A DNA stretch of 64,000 bases, from the NCBI RefSeq assembly GCF_019429625.1, contig NZ_JAHXRW010000001.1, forward strand, positions 434,001-498,000, in the 5' to 3' direction. This stretch comes from Celeribacter sp. PS-C1. GTDB taxonomy: Bacteria; Pseudomonadota; Alphaproteobacteria; Rhodobacterales; Rhodobacteraceae. Below, in pieces: positions 35,065 through 43,996 of the stretch. Made by a program: the position numbers and the translations under genes. Under the pieces are notes generated by a model. That model made no database searches and was not told the DNA's origin. It worked only from the letters and a program-made list of their open reading frames with translations. How positions within the stretch are numbered: the first letter of the stretch is position 1; every line of letters starts with the position of its first letter.

Positions 35065-36039
35065 TTAGCCTCGCTCGTGCGGCGCGTCGAAATCAATCGA
35101 CGGGGTGACCGGCACGATGCGATGCGGGTTGATCGTTTCGTGGCTGTAGAAATAGTGGCGCACGATGTGATCGAAATGCGTGGTCTCGCGCACGCCGGGC
35201 ACTTGGTACAGTTCGCGCGTGTAGGCCCAGAGGTTGGGGTAGTCCTTGAGCATGTGTTTGTTGCACTTGAAATGCGTGTGATAGACCTTGTCGAACCGCA
35301 CGAGCGTGGTGAACAGGCGCCAGTCGGCCTCGGTCAGACGGTCACCCAAGAGGTAACGGCGCTCTGACAACAGTTCTTCGAGAGCATTGAGACCGTCGAA
35401 CAGCGGATGGATGGCCTCATCGTAGGCGGATTGGGTGGTGGCGAAGCCCGCCTTGTACACGCCATTGTTGATTGGCTCGTAGACACGCTTGTTCATCTCT
35501 TCGATCTCGTCACGCATCTCTTCGGGCCAGAAATCGAGCGTGTTGCCAGTGATCGCGTCAAAGGCCGAGTTGAACATACGGATGATTTCGGACGATTCGT
35601 TGGAGACAATGGTCGCGGTTTTTTTGTCCCAGAGGATCGGCACGGTGACGCGGCCAGAGACATGGGGGTCGGCCTCCAGATAGACCTCGCGCAGGTAGCG
35701 TTTTCCCAAAAGCGTGTCCCCCGTCGCGCCGTCGAAATTGGTGTCGAAGGTCCAGCCGTCTTTGAGCATGTCGGGATGCACGACAGAAATGGTGATGTGA
35801 TCCTCAAGCCCTTTCAAAGCCCGGAAAATCAACGTCCGATGCGCCCAAGGACAGGCGTAGGAGACAAAGAGGTGATAGCGTCCGCTTTCGGCCGCAAAGC
35901 CACCTGTGCCGCTTGGGCCGGGTTGCCCGTCGGGGGTCACCCAGTTGCGGAATCCCGCAGTGGTGCGTTCGAATTTTCCGCCGGACTTGGTGGTGTCATA
36001 CCAGCCGTCGTGCCATGTCCCGTCTTGCAAGTAGCCCAT
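35065..36039 (-). CDS. yqjG: Glutathionyl-hydroquinone reductase (Xi-class glutathione transferase)
   Basis: A 324-residue protein of the ECM4/YqjG family. The catalytic Cys sits in SYACPWAHRTLIFRAL (residues 60-75). Substrate-binding blocks include HPDMLKDGWTF, DPHVSGRVTVPILWDKKT and NESSEIIRMFN. The C-terminal GST domain holds LTEADWRLFTTLVRFDKVYHTHFKCN. It uses glutathione to reduce glutathionyl-hydroquinones to hydroquinones and likely protects against quinone electrophiles. The length matches the family (310-330). It converges with the receiver gene with 24 bases between stop codons. Confidence 0.93.
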   Translation of the reverse strand: MGYLQDGTWHDGWYDTTKSGGKFERTTAGFRNWVTPDGQPGPSGTGGFAAESGRYHLFVSYACPWAHRTLIFRALKGLEDHITISVVHPDMLKDGWTFDTNFDGATGDTLLGKRYLREVYLEADPHVSGRVTVPILWDKKTATIVSNESSEIIRMFNSAFDAITGNTLDFWPEEMRDEIEEMNKRVYEPINNGVYKAGFATTQSAYDEAIHPLFDGLNALEELLSERRYLLGDRLTEADWRLFTTLVRFDKVYHTHFKCNKHMLKDYPNLWAYTRELYQVPGVRETTHFDHIVRHYFYSHETINPHRIVPVTPSIDFDAPHERG

Positions 36040-36338
36040 AGTATCCTCTCATCCTCCGCTTGTGGTAACATGGAGGTAACCGCTTTGCATGCGCGCGCAA
36101 ACAGGCGTCAGGGCGCATATATGGTGCGCTAGTGCACAAAGGGGAAAGGCGGCCAGATGTGAGACCCGAGATGCCAATGCGCATTGCGGCAATCCGGTGA
36201 CTCTTGCGGCCGATCTTGGCGCAGGACGAAACGGTTAACTTGACCGAAACCAAGTTTGCTCCAACCTTTGAAGGGAGCGCATGTGCGATGCCAAGATGTG
36301 ACATGCGCGGTGACTCAAGAGCGCTAGGGAGACGCCCG
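36040..36338. other. Intergenic region without recognised gene
   Basis: A 299-base divergent region between the hydroquinone reductase and the PilZ-like gene. It must hold promoters for both. I see only a short inverted repeat GTGC-N6-GCAC (36124-36137) and one imperfect TTGACCGAAACCAA. No ORF in it has convincing coding character. Confidence 0.5.
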
Positions 36339-36686
36339 ATGACTGATTTTTTGCCCAAAGAGGTGCTTGAAGGTCTTGAGATGGCCCGCAAACGCGATCT
36401 CAAGCGCCGTTCGCGTTTGCGGGTGAAAGTGGGGGAGGAGACCTATCCGATCCTCCGGACATGGGACACTGGCTTTGCGCTCGATCGTGAAAATACGGAA
36501 CACCTGCGCGGGCTGGTCGATGTCTTCGACGGCACGCGGCACCTCTATCAGGCGCTGATCGTGGCGACGAAAGACGATGGTCATGAGATGAGCTTTGAGT
36601 TCAAGCGCTCGACCGTGGCCAGTGACAAGCCGCCACTGGATTACGACCGGCCCGATGACGCGCCGATCGCTTTGTTGCCGCGCTGA
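36339..36686 (+). CDS. Conserved hypothetical protein, PilZ-like
   Basis: A 115-residue acidic-basic protein starting MTDFLPKEVLEGLEMARKRD. A run of basic residues (RKRDLKRRSRLRVKVGEE) is followed by TWDTGFALDRENTEHLRGLVDVFDG and a terminal FEFKRST. The order basic motif, small beta strands, GF-containing turn and LRG resembles a degenerate PilZ domain, but the canonical RxxxR and D/NxSxxG c-di-GMP residues are not clearly present. I therefore label it PilZ-like only. The start at 36339 follows agggagacgcccg, a plausible ribosome site. It converges with the MalY/PatB gene, 6 bases between the stops. Confidence 0.55.
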   Translation: MTDFLPKEVLEGLEMARKRDLKRRSRLRVKVGEETYPILRTWDTGFALDRENTEHLRGLVDVFDGTRHLYQALIVATKDDGHEMSFEFKRSTVASDKPPLDYDRPDDAPIALLPR

Positions 36687-36692
36687 ATGGCT

Positions 36693-37877
36693 CTATTGCA
36701 GATCGCCAAAGGCGTCTTGCAGCCGTGCCACGGCGTCTTCAACATGTGAGACCTGAGTCCCAAGGTTGAACCGGAGACCGAGTTCACCGCCGGTGCCGAA
36801 GGGGGCGCCGGGGCTTGGCACCAGACGTGCATCTTCGGTGACACGTTTCCAGATCTCTGGTGCGTTCATCCCGGTTCCGGAAAAATCGACCCAAGCCAAG
36901 TAAGTGCCTTGAAGCGGCACATGCGACAGGCCGGGCACCTCCGTTATACCCTTCGCGAAGATATCGGCATTGTTGGACAAGTAGCGGTTGAGCGCGTCGA
37001 CCCATTGCGCTCCTTCTGGTGTGTAGCAGGCGCGCGTCAACACCGTGCCGAACAGGTTCGGGGCAAGGTCTGCACAATACACGGTGCGTCTGAATTCCTT
37101 GCGCAGTTTCTGGTCCGGGATCGTGACGCAGCCGAGACGGGTGCCAGCGATGGAAAAGGTCTTGGACGCCGAGGTCATGATCACCATCCGCGACAGATAC
37201 TCTGGCGCGATGACGGCAGTTGGCACATGGTTGTGGCCCGAAAGGATCAGGTCGTGATGCACTTCGTCGGAAACCAGCAAAAGGTCGTGGCGTTCACAGA
37301 AGGCGACGATCTGGCGCAGTTCTTCCGGAGTCCAGACATGCCCGCCGGGATTGTGCGGCGAGGATAGCAAGAGCATCTTTTCGCGCCCGGTCATCAACCC
37401 GTCGAAGGTCTCGAAGTCTGGGAGGAAGCCGGTTTCTGTGAGCGTCAGCGGCAGTTCAGTCACCGTGCGGCCGTTGCGCGCGACCTTCGAGGCGAATTCA
37501 TGATACACCGGGGTAAAGATCGCAACGGCATCGCCCGGTTCGGTCCAGGTCTGAATCGAAAAGGCAATGGCATTGCCGAGGCTGGCCGTCGGCGTGATCC
37601 AGTCGGTTTCGATCTCCCAGCCGTGGCGGGTTTTCATCCACCACTGGACCGCATCGAACATGCTGTCGACATGGGCGAAATAGCCGAAATCACCCTTGTC
37701 GGCCACGTCATGCACGGCAGAGGTGATAAAGCTGGGCGCCACGAAATCCATATCCGCCACCCACATCGGCAAAAGATCGTTCGAGGCAGGAATGCCAAGG
37801 GCTTTTTCTGTGATGGTCCATTTGCTGGATTGGGTGCGGATGCGGTCGTAGATCGCGTCGAAATCATATTGGGTCAT
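36693..37877 (-). CDS. patB: MalY/PatB-type PLP-dependent cystathionine beta-lyase
   Basis: A 394-residue fold-type I aminotransferase-like lyase. Evidence: WTITEKALGIPASNDLLPMWVADMDFVAP at the N-terminus (MalY block), TPVYHEFASKVARNGR, LLLSSPHNPGGHVWTPEEL, LVSDEVHHDLILSGH, the PLP Lys in TSASKTFSIAGTRLGC, and LGLRFNLGT near the end. It would cleave cystathionine or cysteine beta-linked thioethers to thiol, pyruvate and ammonia. I start at the ATG 37877, after which the family begins. An unbroken reading frame continues upstream on the antisense side of def and is not part of the gene. Confidence 0.92.
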   Translation of the reverse strand: MTQYDFDAIYDRIRTQSSKWTITEKALGIPASNDLLPMWVADMDFVAPSFITSAVHDVADKGDFGYFAHVDSMFDAVQWWMKTRHGWEIETDWITPTASLGNAIAFSIQTWTEPGDAVAIFTPVYHEFASKVARNGRTVTELPLTLTETGFLPDFETFDGLMTGREKMLLLSSPHNPGGHVWTPEELRQIVAFCERHDLLLVSDEVHHDLILSGHNHVPTAVIAPEYLSRMVIMTSASKTFSIAGTRLGCVTIPDQKLRKEFRRTVYCADLAPNLFGTVLTRACYTPEGAQWVDALNRYLSNNADIFAKGITEVPGLSHVPLQGTYLAWVDFSGTGMNAPEIWKRVTEDARLVPSPGAPFGTGGELGLRFNLGTQVSHVEDAVARLQDAFGDLQ

Positions 37878-38006
37878 GGAGGTCCTCTTTTCAAAGGTCA
37901 CCCTATCGGTTGGAAACGGAGGGTAAAGTTGATTTTCTTGCGCAACCGCCTTGCAAGCACGCGTGCTCCAGTTGCATGATGCATGCGCATTGACTAAATG
38001 CAGGGC

Positions 38007-38528
38007 ATGACACTCAAACCGATCCTCATTCACCCCGATCCGCGCCTCAAAAAGCATTGCGATCCTGTCACCGAGTTTGACAAGGAGCTCGCCAAGCTGG
38101 CCGACGACATGTTGGAAACCATGTATGACGCGCCGGGCATCGGGCTTGCCGCGCCACAGATCGGTGTGATCCAGCGTATGCTGGTGATGGATTGTGCCAA
38201 GGAGGCGGACGGTAGTCCGGAGCCGATGGTTCTGATCAACCCCGAGGTGACGTGGAAAAGCGACGAGCGCAACGTCTATGAAGAGGGCTGTCTGTCGATC
38301 CCCGGCCAATATGCCGAGGTCGAGCGTCCGAAGATGGTGCGCGTGAGCTGGCAGGATGTCGACGGCAAGGCGCATGAGCAGGAGTTCGACGAGCTCTGGG
38401 CGACCTGTGTTCAGCATGAGATCGACCATTTGGACGGCGTGCTGTTCATCGACTACCTCAAGCCGCTCAAGCGTCAGATGATCACCCGCAAGATGCAAAA
38501 GCTCAAGCGCGAGAGGGCTCGTCCCTAA
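38007..38528 (+). CDS. def: Peptide deformylase 1
   Basis: A 173-residue PDF with all three catalytic motifs: GIGLAAPQIG (residues 45-54), EGCLSIPG with the metal ligand Cys95, and QHEIDHLDG with ligands His137 and His141 and the catalytic Glu138. It removes the N-formyl group from nascent proteins. An in-frame ATG nine bases upstream (37998) is an alternative start. It is the first gene of a four-gene operon def1-def2-def3-fmt with 1- or 4-base overlaps, linking formylation and deformylation. Confidence 0.95.
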   Translation: MTLKPILIHPDPRLKKHCDPVTEFDKELAKLADDMLETMYDAPGIGLAAPQIGVIQRMLVMDCAKEADGSPEPMVLINPEVTWKSDERNVYEEGCLSIPGQYAEVERPKMVRVSWQDVDGKAHEQEFDELWATCVQHEIDHLDGVLFIDYLKPLKRQMITRKMQKLKRERARP

Positions 38529-39019
38529 TGGCGCGGCGCGAGATCCTGCTCTGGCCGGACGTGCGGCTGAGCATCTCTTGCGCGCCCGTGGATGAGATCA
38601 CCGACGACATCCGCGCGTTGGTCACCGATATGTTCGACACAATGTATGACGCACCCGGTAGAGGGCTTGCCGGACCGCAAGTGGGCGCGATGCTAAGGCT
38701 CTTCGTGATGGATGCGACGTGGAAAGAGGGTGAAAAATCGCCGCTTGTCGCGATCAATCCCGAGATTGTGGCCTTCTCAGATGAGACCTGCGAGATGGAC
38801 GAGGGCTGTCTCTCTATCCCCGGCATCACAGCCACTGTGACGCGGCCCGAGCGTATCACGCTCGCGTGGACCGATCTCGAGGGGTATCGCCACGCACGCG
38901 AGATGACGGGCGCCGAGGCCCGCATCGCTCAGCATGAATATGACCATCTCGACGGGTTGGTGCATTTCGACCGGCTCGACGCGAAAACCCGCGCCCGTCT
39001 CGAGGAGATTTACGCATGA
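38528..39019 (+). CDS. Peptide deformylase 2 (paralogue)
   Basis: A 163-residue PDF paralogue. It has GRGLAGPQVG, EGCLSIPG with Cys94, and AQHEYDHLDG with His136, Glu137 and His140, so the metal site and catalytic Glu are intact, and activity is expected. Sequence identity to def1 is modest outside the motifs. The ATG shares one base with the def1 stop (TAATG) and its end overlaps the third paralogue by 4 bases. Which copy is the main housekeeping enzyme is unknown; def1 resembles the standard type most. Confidence 0.92.
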   Translation: MARREILLWPDVRLSISCAPVDEITDDIRALVTDMFDTMYDAPGRGLAGPQVGAMLRLFVMDATWKEGEKSPLVAINPEIVAFSDETCEMDEGCLSIPGITATVTRPERITLAWTDLEGYRHAREMTGAEARIAQHEYDHLDGLVHFDRLDAKTRARLEEIYA

Positions 39020-39531
39020 CACATACGCCGACAGAACGCCCTTTTGTGGCCTACCCGGACAAGCGCCTGAAAACCGCTGTGCCGCCGGTCACCGAGATCA
39101 CCGAGGAGATTCGCAACATCTGGGCCGATATGGTCGAGACCATGGATGCCATGCCGGGCTATGGCTTGGCCGGGCCGCAGATCGGTGTGATGCAGCAGCT
39201 CGCGGTGGTCGATTGCTCCGACGAGCGCGGCAAAGCGATCAAGCTGGCCAATCCCGAAGTACTCCACGACTCCGTGCAGTTGCGCGAACACGAAGAGGCC
39301 TCGCCCAACCTGCCGGGCATGTCTGCCGTGATCTCCCGTCCGCGAGCTGTGACTGTGCGGTTTCTCAATGAGGCGGGCGAGATCGAAGAGCGTGATTTCG
39401 TCGGGCTCTGGGCGACCTCGGTCCAGCATCAGATCGACCACCTGAACGGCAAGATGTATTTCGACAATCTGAAGCCGGTGAAGCGTCAGATGTTCTTGAA
39501 AAAGGCCAAGAAAACGGGAGCCATGAAATGA
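39016..39531 (+). CDS. Peptide deformylase-like protein, probably inactive
   Basis: A 171-residue PDF-fold protein. Motif 1 is conserved ([10 protein letters not shown]). In motif 2 the usual EGCLSLPG reads EASPNLPG, so the metal-binding Cys is Ser96. In motif 3 the usual HExxH reads HQIDH (His138, Gln139, His142), so the catalytic Glu is Gln. Loss of both should abolish deformylase chemistry, yet the frame is intact and overlaps its neighbours by 4 bases on each side. It may have a regulatory or ribosome-binding role. Not a pseudogene by any sign in the reading frame. Confidence 0.88.
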   Translation: MTHTPTERPFVAYPDKRLKTAVPPVTEITEEIRNIWADMVETMDAMPGYGLAGPQIGVMQQLAVVDCSDERGKAIKLANPEVLHDSVQLREHEEASPNLPGMSAVISRPRAVTVRFLNEAGEIEERDFVGLWATSVQHQIDHLNGKMYFDNLKPVKRQMFLKKAKKTGAMK

Positions 39532-40433
39532 AGATCGTTTTCATGGGCAGCCCCGACTTTTCCGTGCCTGTGCTCGACGCGCTGGTCGAGGCCGGGCATG
39601 AGATCGCCTGCGTCTATTGCCAGCCGCCACGTCCGGCGGGGCGGGGAAAGAAAGACCGCCCGACGCCGGTGCAGGCCCGCGCCGAAGAGCTTGGTCTGCC
39701 GGTGCGCCATCCGGTGAATTTCAAAGACCCGGCGGATGTGGCGGCGTTTCAGGACCTGAATGCCGAGATCGCCGTGGTTGTGGCTTACGGGCTTTTGCTG
39801 CCACAGAGCATTCTCGACGCGCCCAAGCGCGGGTGCCTCAACATCCACGCCTCGCTTTTGCCGCGCTGGCGGGGGGCTGCGCCGATCCATCGCGCGATCC
39901 TCGAAGGCGACAATGAAACCGGCGTCTGCATCATGCAGATGGAGGCAGGCCTCGACACCGGCCCGGTGCTCTTGCGCCAAGAAACTGAGATCACGGCAGA
40001 AGACACCACGGCCCTCCTGCATGATCGTCTGTCCGACATGGGCGCCGACGCCATCACCGTGGCGCTCGACACGCTGGATCAACTCGTCCCGGAGCTGCAG
40101 CCGGAAGACGGCGTGACCTACGCCAAGAAGATCGACAAAGCCGAGGCGAGGATCGACTGGACCCGCCCCGCGCGAGAGATTGACCGTCAAATCCGCGGCC
40201 TTTCGCCTTTTCCCGGTGCTTGGGCCACCTTGAACGGCGAGCGGATCAAGTTTCACATGTCCAAAGTGGTCGAAACCACCGGCACCCCCGGTGAGGTGAT
40301 TGGCGACTTTACAATCGCTTGCGGGGAGGGCGCGGTCGAAATTCTCACAGCGCAGCGCGAGGGCAAACGTGCTATGCCTGTCTCAGAGATTTTGAAAGGG
40401 CTGGATCTGCCAAAGGGCAGCCGGTTCGACTAG
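39528..40433 (+). CDS. fmt: Methionyl-tRNA formyltransferase
   Basis: A 301-residue enzyme that formylates initiator Met-tRNA with 10-formyl-THF. Recognised blocks: [20 protein letters not shown] at the N-terminus, the catalytic region [21 protein letters not shown] with the [12 protein letters not shown] signature, [13 protein letters not shown], and the C-terminal OB-like domain with [14 protein letters not shown]. The start overlaps the deformylase-like gene by 4 bases. It is followed within 9 bases by three small membrane-protein genes that may be co-transcribed. Confidence 0.96.
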   Translation: MKIVFMGSPDFSVPVLDALVEAGHEIACVYCQPPRPAGRGKKDRPTPVQARAEELGLPVRHPVNFKDPADVAAFQDLNAEIAVVVAYGLLLPQSILDAPKRGCLNIHASLLPRWRGAAPIHRAILEGDNETGVCIMQMEAGLDTGPVLLRQETEITAEDTTALLHDRLSDMGADAITVALDTLDQLVPELQPEDGVTYAKKIDKAEARIDWTRPAREIDRQIRGLSPFPGAWATLNGERIKFHMSKVVETTGTPGEVIGDFTIACGEGAVEILTAQREGKRAMPVSEILKGLDLPKGSRFD

Positions 40434-40442
40434 GGGCGCGTC

Positions 40443-40682
40443 ATGTTTCCAATCCTGATCGGCACGGTCGTTATCGCGGGCATCGTCGGTTACCTCTGTG
40501 AAAAGACAGGGTTCACCCGCAATGGTATCCTGCCGTCGATCATCATCTGTGTCGGTGGCGCGTTTCTGGCCTATTTCGTCAAGCTGATGTTCGGCGTCGG
40601 CTTCGGCTCTCCGGGGCTTAACGCCATCGTCTCTTCTCTGGGGGCACTGATCATCGTGCCGACCCATTGGCGGAGGCGCTGA
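40443..40682 (+). CDS. Small membrane protein, GlsB/YeaQ/YmgE-like
   Basis: A 79-residue protein with three predicted helices: ILIGTVVIAGIVGYL, ILPSIIICVGGAFLAYFV and NAIVSSLGALIIVP. The glycines and the ILPSIIICVGGAFLAYF stretch are typical of the transglycosylase-associated (GlsB/YeaQ/YmgE) stress family, which has no proven enzymatic function. It begins 9 bases after fmt and ends 3 bases before the next small gene. Confidence in the ORF is good, in the family moderate. Confidence 0.65.
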   Translation: MFPILIGTVVIAGIVGYLCEKTGFTRNGILPSIIICVGGAFLAYFVKLMFGVGFGSPGLNAIVSSLGALIIVPTHWRRR

Positions 40683-40685
40683 TTT

Positions 40686-40925
40686 ATGCCGGTCTTGTTC
40701 CTCATTATCGTCGGAGCCGCCGCGGGGTTCATCGCGACCCGTGTGATGGATTTGAAAACCGACCTGATCACCACCGTTGTGATCGGAATGTTGGGTGCCT
40801 TGATCGGTGGATTAGTGCTGCGCTTTCTCTTGATGCTTGCCGGCGTGGCGGCAGGCTTTGTCGGGGCTGTCCTAGGAGCGATGCTGTTGATCTGGGCGTG
40901 GAAAGCGATCAGGGGGCGGAAATGA
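40686..40925 (+). CDS. Small Gly/Ala-rich membrane protein
   Basis: A 79-residue protein dominated by hydrophobic segments (LFLIIVGAAAGFIATRVM, ITTVVIGMLGALIGGLVL, LLMLAGVAAGFVGAVLGAM) with glycine zippers. It ends with a basic IRGRK tail. I recognise no certain family; it is distantly like the previous gene, so the two may be diverged duplicates. Its stop overlaps the next start by 4 bases, so it is probably cotranslated with both neighbours. Confidence 0.6.
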   Translation: MPVLFLIIVGAAAGFIATRVMDLKTDLITTVVIGMLGALIGGLVLRFLLMLAGVAAGFVGAVLGAMLLIWAWKAIRGRK

Positions 40926-41059
40926 TTTGGCTTCTGTCCATCCCGGGGATGCTCGCGCGAATCCTCTTCGGCCTCGGTCTCTGGCTAATGTTCCGCCCTG
41001 GAGGGTGGTTCGTTGCCTGCTGCCTTGCGGTGGCGGCGACTTGGTACATCAAGGCGTGA
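40922..41059 (+). CDS. Very small membrane protein (45 aa)
   Basis: A 45-residue ORF starting MIWLLSIPGMLARIL, followed by a hydrophobic stretch (ILFGLGLWLMF), a PGGW turn and a second segment (VACCLAVAATWYI). The ATG overlaps the preceding stop by 4 bases (ATGA), the same coupling used throughout this operon, which is the main evidence that it is real. No family recognised. It ends 4 bases before the convergent TRIC channel gene. Confidence 0.55.
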   Translation: MIWLLSIPGMLARILFGLGLWLMFRPGGWFVACCLAVAATWYIKA

Positions 41060-41063
41060 CGGC

Positions 41064-41687
41064 TTAGTTCTTAGGTGGCCGCGACTTGTACACCGGCAGA
41101 GACCAGCCCCAAGCGAGACTGCCAGCGCGCAAAATGAATGTCACGATTGCGCATATAATAAACTCTAAAATCCCCGGAATCTCAAATTGAGATGCTAAAA
41201 GGAGTGCCAGAGGTCCGGCCAGGGCAGCGGAGGCATAAAGCTCGCCATGCTTCAGGATCAGCGGCACTTCGTTGCAGACCACATCGCGCATCATGCCGCC
41301 AAAGCACCCGGTCGCGACCCCCATGAGGGCCACAATTACCGGTGGTTGCCCGAGGTTGAGCGCCACACCTGCGCCCGCTGCGACGGCGACGGACAGTGCG
41401 ATCGCATCGGCCCATAAGAGGGCTTTCTGACGGCTTTCGAACAGATGCGCGGTGAAAAACACCACCGCTGCGACCAGACAGGCGATGACGATATAGGTCG
41501 GGTCGGCGACCCAGAATACGGCTTCGCGGTTGAGCAACAGGTCTCGGAGCGTCCCACCACCCACGGCGGTCAGGCAGGCGACAAAGGCGAAGCCGACAAG
41601 ATCAAGCTGAGCACGGGAGGCGGCCAAAGCGCCGGAGATCGCGAAGACGATGACCGAGGCATAATCGAGGGCCGCCAAAGGTGTCAT
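41064..41687 (-). CDS. TRIC-family cation channel protein (UPF0126/YadS)
   Basis: A 207-residue membrane protein of the trimeric intracellular cation channel family. Two internal repeats each have three helices. The signature is [20 protein letters not shown] in the first repeat and [23 protein letters not shown] in the second, with the paired GG and RD elements. Bacterial members are likely K+/Na+ permeable. Its ATG overlaps the rnhA end by 4 bases, so it lies in one transcript ispH-rnhA-TRIC. Confidence 0.9.
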   Translation of the reverse strand: MTPLAALDYASVIVFAISGALAASRAQLDLVGFAFVACLTAVGGGTLRDLLLNREAVFWVADPTYIVIACLVAAVVFFTAHLFESRQKALLWADAIALSVAVAAGAGVALNLGQPPVIVALMGVATGCFGGMMRDVVCNEVPLILKHGELYASAALAGPLALLLASQFEIPGILEFIICAIVTFILRAGSLAWGWSLPVYKSRPPKN

Positions 41688-42145
41688 GCGGCACCTTTCT
41701 TGAACGGCGCCATGCCTGCACGGGCCAATTCGTCGGCGCGTTCGTTTTCCGGGTGACCGGCGTGGCCCTTAACCCATTCCCATGTTACATCGTGGCGCTT
41801 TTGCGCCTCGTCGATGCGTTGCCACAGATCGACATTCTTCACGGGTTTCTTCGCGGCGGTCTTCCAGCCGTTGCGTTTCCAGCCGTGAATCCAGCCGGTT
41901 ACACCGTTTTTCACATAGGCGCTGTCGGTGACGATGGTGATCGCCGTGGGGCGTCCGAGGGTCTCAAGTGCCGAGATCGCCGCAAGCAACTCCATACGGT
42001 TGTTTGTGGTCTCCGCCTCGCCGCCTTTAAGCTCGCGTTCCTTGACGACCGTGTCGCCGTCCTTCGCCTGCAACAAGGCGCCCCAGCCGCCCGGGCCGGG
42101 ATTTCCAGAGCAGGCTCCGTCGGTATATGCGTAGAATTCAGCCAT
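41684..42145 (-). CDS. rnhA: Ribonuclease HI
   Basis: A 153-residue RNase H1. The four acidic catalytic positions appear in [17 protein letters not shown] (Asp10-region), [12 protein letters not shown] (Glu), [13 protein letters not shown] (Asp) and NERADELAR (Asp), plus the basic handle [15 protein letters not shown]. It degrades the RNA strand of RNA-DNA hybrids in the cytoplasm. Its length equals the E. coli enzyme. It lies 51 bases after ispH on the same strand. Confidence 0.97.
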   Translation of the reverse strand: MAEFYAYTDGACSGNPGPGGWGALLQAKDGDTVVKERELKGGEAETTNNRMELLAAISALETLGRPTAITIVTDSAYVKNGVTGWIHGWKRNGWKTAAKKPVKNVDLWQRIDEAQKRHDVTWEWVKGHAGHPENERADELARAGMAPFKKGAA

Positions 42146-42196
42146 GATGGGAGCGGGTGATATCGTGCTTTGTCACGCCGTCAAGGGGGATTGAGA

Positions 42197-43159
42197 TCAT
42201 GCGGTCTCTCTCAAAACTCTTGGCACTTTGAACTCGACGTTCTCCTGCGCGGTTTCCACCAGCTCGACGGTCACGTCATAGCGATCGCGGAAGGCGTCGA
42301 TCACCTCATTGACCAACACTTCGGGGGCGGAGGCGCCCGCCGTGATGCCGACAGACTTGATGCCTTCGAGTGCGCGCCAGTCGATGTCGGGAGCGCGTTG
42401 CACAAGCTGGGAATAGGCGCAGCCATTGGCTTTGCCGACTTCGACCAAACGTTTGCTATTTGAACTATTTGGGGCGCCAATTACCAAAAGAGCGTTAATA
42501 TTTGATGAAATGGCTTTCACGGCCGCTTGCCGGTTGGTGGTGGCGTAACAGATGTCTTCCTTATGCGGACCGACGATGTTCGGGAACCGCGCGCGCAGAG
42601 CGGCGATCACATCAACCGTGTCATCGACCGACAGGGTGGTCTGGGTGATAAAGGCGAGACGCTCCGGGTCGCGCACTTCAAGCCCCGGCACATCTTCGGG
42701 CGTTTCGACCAACAGGACTTCGCCCTCGGGCAGTTGCCCCATCGTGCCGATGGTTTCCGGGTGACCGGCGTGGCCGATCATGATCATCTGAAGCCCGTCG
42801 GCGTGATGCCGCTCCGCCTCGATGTGGACCTTGGACACCAGCGGACAGGTGGCGTCGACATAGACCATCTCGCGCTTGGCGGCCTCGGCGGGCACGGCTT
42901 TCGGGACGCCATGGGCGGAAAAAATCACCGGGCGGTCATCGGGGCAGTCTTCCAACTCCTCGACAAACACAGCACCTTTCTCTTTCAGCCCATCGACCAC
43001 GAATTTGTTGTGCACGATCTCATGGCGGACATAGACGGGCGGCCCCCATTTCTCGATCGCCATTTCGACGATCTTGATCGCGCGGTCGACACCGGCGCAG
43101 AACCCGCGCGGGGCGGCAAGATAGAGCATAAGTGGGGGCTTGGGGGTCGTTTCGGTCAT
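42197..43159 (-). CDS. ispH: 4-hydroxy-3-methylbut-2-enyl diphosphate reductase
   Basis: A 320-residue IspH, last enzyme of the MEP isoprenoid pathway. Cluster cysteines occur in [13 protein letters not shown] (Cys21), [11 protein letters not shown] and [13 protein letters not shown]. Other conserved pieces are [28 protein letters not shown] and [12 protein letters not shown]. The ATG at 43159 has a plausible site (GGAGTG) upstream; an earlier in-frame start would add 17 residues. It begins the transcript toward rnhA and TRIC. Confidence 0.95.
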   Translation of the reverse strand: MTETTPKPPLMLYLAAPRGFCAGVDRAIKIVEMAIEKWGPPVYVRHEIVHNKFVVDGLKEKGAVFVEELEDCPDDRPVIFSAHGVPKAVPAEAAKREMVYVDATCPLVSKVHIEAERHHADGLQMIMIGHAGHPETIGTMGQLPEGEVLLVETPEDVPGLEVRDPERLAFITQTTLSVDDTVDVIAALRARFPNIVGPHKEDICYATTNRQAAVKAISSNINALLVIGAPNSSNSKRLVEVGKANGCAYSQLVQRAPDIDWRALEGIKSVGITAGASAPEVLVNEVIDAFRDRYDVTVELVETAQENVEFKVPRVLRETA

Positions 43160-43240
43160 GCGGCACTCCTGATCTTTTTCAGAGGTAGCGGCGAAAGGGT
43201 CGGAGTGCAACGACCGGCACCTGAAAAGACCCGAAAGTGA

Positions 43241-43267
43241 AAAGCCCCCGCCGAGGGCGAGGGCTTT
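43241..43267 (-). terminator. Putative terminator downstream of the NYN gene
   Basis: aaagccc (43241-43247) pairs with gggcttt (43261-43267), extended internally by gcc/ggc pairing. It lies 5 bases after the NYN stop codon and before ispH on the same strand. The T-run on the minus strand is short (ttt), so strength is moderate. Confidence 0.55.
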
Positions 43268-43272
43268 GAAAT

Positions 43273-43833
43273 TCAGTTGTTGTCGCTGTCGTCGTCACGC
43301 GGCTCGCGCGGAGGGCGCCCGAGCACGTCTTTGAGGTCGTTCAACTCGATGAAATTATCGGCTTGGCGACGCAGTTCGTCGGCGATCATCGGCGGCTGAG
43401 TGCGGATCGAGGAGACGACAGAGACGCGCACGCCCTGACGCTGCAGGCTTTCGACCAGCGGACGGAAATCGCCGTCGCCGGAGAAGAGCACGATATGATC
43501 CACATGGGGTGCCAGTTCCATCGCATCGACGGCAAGCTCGATGTCCATGTTGCCCTTGATTTTGCGTCGGCCCATGGAGTCGGTGAACTCCTTGGCGGGC
43601 TTGGTGACCATGGTGAAACCGTTGTAATTCAGCCAGTCGACCAGCGGACGGATCGGCGAATAGTCATCGTTTTCAAGCAGGGCGGTGTAGTAGAACGCGC
43701 GCAGCAATTTACCACGGCGCATGAATTCCTGTCGGAGCAGTTTGTAATCGATATCGAACCCAAGCGATTTGGCCGCTGCGTAAAGATTCGACCCATCGAT
43801 GAACAAGGCAAGCCGCTCATCTTTATAAAACAT
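43273..43833 (-). CDS. NYN domain protein (LabA/DUF88-like, PIN-fold)
   Basis: A 186-residue protein with the NYN/LabA PIN-like fold. The acidic putative nuclease residues are in [29 protein letters not shown] and [21 protein letters not shown] Ser-rich [23 protein letters not shown] follows, then an acidic tail. The start is the ATG at 43833 with AAAGGACC 7 bases upstream. Family members are probable RNases acting on RNA processing; none has been shown for Rhodobacterales. It is divergent from folK by 163 bases. Confidence 0.88.
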   Translation of the reverse strand: MFYKDERLALFIDGSNLYAAAKSLGFDIDYKLLRQEFMRRGKLLRAFYYTALLENDDYSPIRPLVDWLNYNGFTMVTKPAKEFTDSMGRRKIKGNMDIELAVDAMELAPHVDHIVLFSGDGDFRPLVESLQRQGVRVSVVSSIRTQPPMIADELRRQADNFIELNDLKDVLGRPPREPRDDDSDNN

Positions 43834-43996
43834 ATAAAGGTCCTTTATATTTTGTTTTTTGGACAGCCCCAAAAGCAATATCTTCCGGGACAGTCAGTTG
43901 TTCTTGGCTTTCTGTCCTTTGGAATAGTATGAAATGCGTCAAAGCTGAACTTGCCGAAAAGGATAGGGCTTAAAAAACGTGGGACGAGAGGCAAGT

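Noticed and set aside
36239-36252. TTGACCGAAACCAA as a second FNR-type box upstream of the PilZ-like gene
   Set aside because: The right half-site matches poorly (ACCAA versus GTCAA) and no -10 is placed correctly.
37878-38498. Upstream extension of the PatB reading frame (601 codons in total)
   Set aside because: The extra 207 codons run antisense to def1 and across the promoter region; the family starts at MTQYDFDAIYDRI with a good ribosome site.
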